Source: Caldanaerobius polysaccharolyticus DSM 13641
GTDB lineage: Bacteria; Bacillota; Thermoanaerobacteria; Thermoanaerobacterales; Caldanaerobiaceae
Assembly (NCBI RefSeq): GCF_000427425.1
Contig: NZ_KE386495.1
Location: 1,162,320 to 1,226,319, forward strand
Direction: 5' to 3'
DNA length: 64,000 nucleotides
The first letter of the stretch is position 1, and every line of letters starts with the position of its first letter. The translations under genes were made by a program, and so were the position numbers. Positions 60,591 through 64,000 of the stretch are shown one piece after another. The notes beneath the pieces were generated by a model, which had not been told where the DNA came from, did not search any database, and saw nothing but the letters and a program-made list of their open reading frames with translations.

Positions 60591-61791
60591 AAAGAAGAGA
60601 ACACACGGCGAAGGCTCAATCTATCAGCGCTCCGATGATGGGCGCTGGGTAGCGCAGATAACAGTAAATGGAAAGCGATATACATTCTCAGGGAAGGACA
60701 GGGAAGAAGTTCTGCAAAGACTCCAAGAGGCGCAGGCCGACCGCTTACACGGTGAGTTTGTACCACGTAACAAATTAACCTTGGCCGAATGGTTGGAAAC
60801 CTGGTTGAACATTTATAAAAAACCATCTATAAGTGAGAGCACTTATAGGTGTTACTCCAACACTATTCGTAATCACATCGTACCGCACATCGGCAACATC
60901 AAACTACAGCAGCTTACTCCTCTCCATCTTCAGGAGCTATACGCCGACCTTCATAAACGTGGGCTTTTACGAACAGCAACTTTAGCCCACTTGGTCCTCT
61001 ATATGTCATTAGAGCAAGCTGCCATAGAGCGAAAAATCCCGAAAAACGTAGCCAAGCTGGTGGAAGCGCCCAAGTGGAAGGCCCCTAAAGCCAAAGCTCT
61101 TGAAGTGGAAGACTTGCAGCGCTTTCTTCAAGCCGCCTCGAACTATTCACTCTATCCAGCTATTGTACTTGAGGCAACTACCGGAATGCGTCGCGGAGAG
61201 GTTCTAGGACTGCGTTGGGAAGACATAAACTTTGATAAAGGTGTCATTTACATCCGTCAAGCCTTGGTAGAGATAGGAGGGAAAATCCGTATTCACCCTA
61301 CCAAAACCGAAAGCGGTGCACGCGCTATGCCAGTTCCTCAACCGGTACTGGAACTGTTGCGAGAACACCGCCGCCATCAGGAGGAAGCAGCGACAGTATT
61401 GGGTTGGGATAAAGTACCGGAACTAGTATTTACAACCAGCAAGGGTACGCCTATCCATCCCCGCAATTACAATCGAACTTTCCAAACGATATGCAAAAAG
61501 ACCGGGTTGGAGGGTGTATCGCCTCACATACTGCGACACACCTTTGCCACCCGGTTGTTAGAAGCCGACATTCAACCGCGTATAGCCCAAGAGTTTTTAG
61601 GCCATGCCGATGCTACTACAACTGAGGTAATTTACCACCACGTCTTACCCGGCCTAAAGCGTCAGGTAATGGGTAAAATAAATGACATAACAGAAAAGCT
61701 GCTGCAATTTCGCTGCAATAATGGTGAAAATGCAACGGAAATAAACGACAAAGAACAGCAAAATGAACATGCGAAAACCGCAGAAAATTGA
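60580..61791 (+). CDS. int: Tyrosine-family phage integrase
   Basis: 403 residues. An N-terminal arm-binding domain (GEGSIYQRSDDGRWVAQITV), a SAM-like core-binding domain (LAEWLETWLNIYKK) and a catalytic domain with R in TGMRRGEVLGLRW, HILRHTFATR (H-x-x-R), LGHADATTTEVIYHHV (H and Tyr nucleophile). It recombines attP with the tRNA-Thr site. Its stop lies 46 bp before attR. The start overlaps the repressor gene, so both are cotranscribed. Confidence 0.95.
   Translation: MGRRKKRTHGEGSIYQRSDDGRWVAQITVNGKRYTFSGKDREEVLQRLQEAQADRLHGEFVPRNKLTLAEWLETWLNIYKKPSISESTYRCYSNTIRNHIVPHIGNIKLQQLTPLHLQELYADLHKRGLLRTATLAHLVLYMSLEQAAIERKIPKNVAKLVEAPKWKAPKAKALEVEDLQRFLQAASNYSLYPAIVLEATTGMRRGEVLGLRWEDINFDKGVIYIRQALVEIGGKIRIHPTKTESGARAMPVPQPVLELLREHRRHQEEAATVLGWDKVPELVFTTSKGTPIHPRNYNRTFQTICKKTGLEGVSPHILRHTFATRLLEADIQPRIAQEFLGHADATTTEVIYHHVLPGLKRQVMGKINDITEKLLQFRCNNGENATEINDKEQQNEHAKTAEN
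61701..61718. promoter_or_regulatory. Candidate integrase arm sites near attR
   Basis: GCTGCAA at 61701-61707 and CGCTGCAA at 61711-61718, ten bases apart, inside the last codons of int. They repeat the words found next to attL (9418-9488). Confidence 0.5.
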
Positions 61792-61837
61792 TACTTAGAG
61801 GGAATAGGGAGTATAGCTTTCAAATTAGGGCAGGTAT

Positions 61838-61880
61838 TTCGTAATCAGCAGGTCAAGGGTTCGAGTCCCTTCATTAGCTC
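61838..61880 (+). repeat. attR core (43-bp direct repeat)
   Basis: An exact copy of 9313-9355, the 3' part of tRNA-Thr without its 5' half. It marks the right end of the prophage and is what remains of the original host tRNA end. Confidence 0.95.
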
Positions 61881-61961
61881 GCTATTTATGCGGGTTGGAG
61901 GAATGTTAAAAAATAATAATGGCTTGATTTCTGACATTCTTCTAGCGAAAGTTTATAGAAA

Positions 61962-62014
61962 CGCTGCTATCATCCCATCCCCTAAAGGAGAGGAGATGAG
62001 AGCAGCGCTTTTTA
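61962..62014 (+). terminator. Long imperfect hairpin with T run after attR
   Basis: CGCTGCT...ATCATC pairs with GATGAGAGCAGCG around a GC-rich centre, followed by CTTTTTAATTTTT. It is probably the original terminator of tRNA-Thr, now 52 kb away from the gene. Confidence 0.6.
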
Positions 62015-62068
62015 ATTTTTGTTACAATTAAACTATGGGTAGGGATAAAACCAGATATTCTCAATACA

Positions 62069-62311
62069 ATGAAGTATCTCAGAGAAAAGTTTTCGTATCT
62101 CAAAAATTTAACGGGAAAAGAAAGTTTATGGACGAACAGCTATTACATAGGTACAACTGATATTCGTTCAACCGGAACGATACGGCACTATACGAAGGTG
62201 ATACCTCTCAAAGGTAAAAAGTGGCTTGATAAATTCGGAGAACCCATTGACATGAAGGATCTTTATATAGGGTATCTCAAGTCACACTGGAATAGAAGAC
62301 AAGCGGTGTAA
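62069..62311 (+). pseudogene. Remnant of an IS200/IS605-family TnpA transposase
   Basis: The peptide REKFSYLKNLTGKESLWTNS, then YYIGTTDIRSTGTIRHYTK, resembles the C-terminal end of TnpA (LW-x3-SYFV-x-T.G with ETI-x-x-YI). The N-terminal catalytic HUH part is absent and the text after it is unrelated. No ribosome site. It is likely a decayed insertion-sequence fragment. Confidence 0.45.
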
Positions 62312-62450
62312 TGTCAAGTAGTATTTTTTGGAACCTTGAAAAATAAAGGCCTCAAAAACTCTAAAAAAGGCAACACTTAATAAACCTACCATATATTGGA
62401 TAATAATGGAAGGAAACTTGGCAATCTTTAGTTAAACGTATTTGCTAAAT

Positions 62451-63686
62451 CTATCCATTACCTCCCGGTTGGTAGATTTGGCCTTTACTCAGCAAGGCAA
62501 AGACCAGTCTCACAAGCTTACGTGCCGTTAAGACGAGGGCTCTCTTATGCTGGTGTTTGGTAACCTCATTGTACTTCTTGTAGTAAAAATCAGCATACTC
62601 TTTTGCGTGTATCCTTACGCAATTGGCTGCTTCTACAAGATAGTACCTCAAATATTGGTTGCCGCACTTAGCTAAAGAGGTGTCTTCAGCACTAAAGTTG
62701 CCAGATTGATATTTGTTCCACACGAGGCCTGCAAATTTGGCTACAGCGCATTCGTTTTTAAACCGCTTAACATCGCCAATCTCAGCCACAAGGCCTGCGG
62801 CTAATACATCGCCGATGCCTGGAATAGTAGTCAGAGTTTGGCGAAAGGCATTAAGCTGTTTAGAGATTTCTTTATTTAGTTTTTTAAGCTGAGATTCAAG
62901 AAATCTAATATTTTCAAGAGTCATGGTCAGAGTCATGCTAACAGTATCGCACATGTCGGGATTAAGACGATATGCCCTGTTAGCAGCGGATTTAAGTGTT
63001 TTAGCAATTTCTTCAGGATTGCTCAATCTATTGTTACCATGACTCAAGACAAAATCAACAAGTTCCTCCATAGGCATAACAGCGATCTCATCAGGAGTAA
63101 AAGAATCAAAAACAGAAGTAGATGCTGAGCCAAAGACGTCGCTGAAAGGACAGTCTTCCTTGTATGAAGAGAACTTGAGATAAAGCAGGTTTAAAGCTCT
63201 GCTCTTTTCACTGGATATAGTCTGTACCAAGTGGTATCTAAAGCGAGTAAGGCGCTGTAGGGCTGCATATTTAAAGTCAGGCATGGGAGTAGGGTTTACC
63301 CTACCGAATCTGACGCAATCAGCAATGACTCTGGCATCAAAATCGTCAGTTTTAGGCAAATGGGTATAAGCCTTTTTAAAACCACTGACGACAGATGGAT
63401 TCATGACAAAGAATTTAGGATTAAAAGATGCCAGGTCAGGAGAAAAAGCCAGGTGGAGATGGAGGTGCCATGCATAATGAGAAGTAGCTTCCATGCCAAT
63501 TTTGACACAGGAAGCATCAATAGCTTTAGCATGGGAGATCACCTCAGAGATGATAGAATCAGCACCTGGGGTATCATTAGAAACCGAAAAAGGCTTCTTA
63601 ATGAGGTTATTGCCATCTTGATCAATAAAGAAAACAGAATTAGATTGACTGCTGATGTCGATACCGACGAATAAAGTACTGGGCAC
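62451..63686 (-). CDS. IS110-family transposase
   Basis: 411 residues from GTG 63686, with AAGGAGG seven bases upstream. N-terminal RuvC-like DEDD domain: LFVGIDISSQSN, IGMEATSHYAW and KTDDFDARVIADCV. C-terminal Tnp_20 domain: TIPGIGDVLAAGLVAEIGDV, FAGLVWNKYQSGNF (catalytic Ser in the QSG text) and KCGNQYLRYYLVEA. IS110 enzymes are guided by an RNA from the element end. The gene appears intact. Confidence 0.93.
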   Translation of the reverse strand: MPSTLFVGIDISSQSNSVFFIDQDGNNLIKKPFSVSNDTPGADSIISEVISHAKAIDASCVKIGMEATSHYAWHLHLHLAFSPDLASFNPKFFVMNPSVVSGFKKAYTHLPKTDDFDARVIADCVRFGRVNPTPMPDFKYAALQRLTRFRYHLVQTISSEKSRALNLLYLKFSSYKEDCPFSDVFGSASTSVFDSFTPDEIAVMPMEELVDFVLSHGNNRLSNPEEIAKTLKSAANRAYRLNPDMCDTVSMTLTMTLENIRFLESQLKKLNKEISKQLNAFRQTLTTIPGIGDVLAAGLVAEIGDVKRFKNECAVAKFAGLVWNKYQSGNFSAEDTSLAKCGNQYLRYYLVEAANCVRIHAKEYADFYYKKYNEVTKHQHKRALVLTARKLVRLVFALLSKGQIYQPGGNG

Positions 63687-63689
63687 GTA

Positions 63690-63990
63690 AATTCCTCCTT
63701 TCACAAAAAATTTGAGACCAGTACCAGGTTGATCCCTGACAGATTACCGAGAAACAGCCTCGCGATATCAGAACTATGTCAATACTCATAGGATACACCG
63801 TATGGATGCTGACACATACGGAAGAGTAAGACATGGACAGCAAGCGAGTTAGAACTAAACAGGGGTGCAGTCTTTTTCGAGAAGTACCCTACAGGAGGGA
63901 CTTCAGGGGGAGTTCAGAGCGACCCTGAAACCAAATCCTAGAGATAGTTTAACAGAGACAACCTGAAGAAGAAAGAGGGAATACGTGTAG
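63690..63990 (-). ncRNA. Candidate bridge-RNA region of the IS110 element
   Basis: About 300 bases upstream of the transposase contain no credible gene. Read on the minus strand they hold stems such as CCGTATG/CATACGG with a 10-nt loop (around 63794-63820) and TTCAGGG/CTCTGAA with a 3-nt loop (around 63914-63930). In IS110-group elements the bridge RNA is encoded between the left end and the transposase, as would fit here. The outer element end may lie past the window, and target loops were not assigned. Confidence 0.5.
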
Positions 63991-64000
63991 TACAATACAA

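Larger units (their letters stand above)
9313..61880. mobile_element. Complete temperate prophage, about 52.5 kb, podovirus-like
   Basis: The element is bounded by a 43-bp exact direct repeat of the tRNA-Thr 3' end. It contains integrase and excisionase-like genes at its two ends, a repressor switch, a replication block, terminase, portal, scaffold, capsid, tail and internal virion proteins, and a holin/amidase lysis pair. Every module needed for a lytic cycle appears present. The small virion gene set, the absence of tape-measure and sheath genes and the very large internal protein with a transglycosylase domain suggest a short-tailed phage. Only one probable frameshift (near 13419) was noticed inside it. 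Confidence 0.95.

Overview
The window is a piece of a low- to medium-GC, Gram-positive, probably anaerobic and possibly thermophilic clostridial chromosome. It carries one complete temperate bacteriophage of about 52.5 kb. The host assignment rests on the left flank (end of speD, cheR, a PduO-type adenosyltransferase, a KimA/YdaO-like transporter, miaB, mutL, miaA, hfq, proC, rnhA), on strong AGGAGG ribosome sites, and on GTG/TTG starts. The species is not identifiable by eye.

Left flank (1-9354): the mismatch-repair/tRNA-modification operon is broken. miaB runs into the middle of mutL in another frame, so the end of MiaB, the mutS expected between them, and the MutL ATPase half are absent. 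miaA, hfq, proC, rnhA and tRNA-Thr(CGT) follow. The prophage sits in this tRNA gene. A 43-bp exact direct repeat (9313-9355 and 61838-61880) marks attL and attR.

Prophage left arm (9377-16324, leftward): an excisionase-like gene next to attL, then small genes of unknown function, a zinc peptidase-like gene and a LIM-like zinc-ribbon gene with an apparent frameshift. This arm begins at a consensus promoter (16296-16324). A region of about 1 kb between divergent promoters (16325-17247) has no convincing gene. It holds a G-rich tract, a promoter-to-terminator unit that looks like a small RNA, GTGCA/ACTGGT repeats and an AT-rich stretch, and could be an origin or control region.

Prophage rightward block (17248-46344): ThyX-like protein, small proteins, a lambda pR'-like promoter plus terminator, terminase, an extraordinary protein of thirty exact 20-residue repeats, HNH, portal, scaffold, major capsid, adaptor, tail proteins and two very large virion proteins. 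The last of these ends in a lytic transglycosylase domain. No tape measure or sheath is seen, so the virion is probably a podovirus. A PurD-like ATP-grasp gene translationally coupled to a SpeD-like gene follows, then holin, amidase with an SLH segment, and a papain-like protease.

Prophage leftward replication block (59713 to 46396): Cro-like and XRE regulators, SNF2 helicase, PD-(D/E)XK nuclease, AAA ATPase, DUF669-like protein, primase-helicase, RuvC-like nuclease, uracil-DNA glycosylase fused to DNA polymerase I, adenosylcobalamin-dependent ribonucleotide reductase, membrane-anchored dUTPase and a DUF1599-like protein. Together with ThyX these make deoxynucleotides and keep uracil out of phage DNA. 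The lysogeny genes (S24-type repressor, tyrosine integrase) read rightward to attR.

Right flank (61881-64000): an IS200/IS605-like transposase remnant and an IS110-family transposase, with an upstream non-coding stretch that is a candidate bridge-RNA region. No CRISPR array or rRNA gene was seen.
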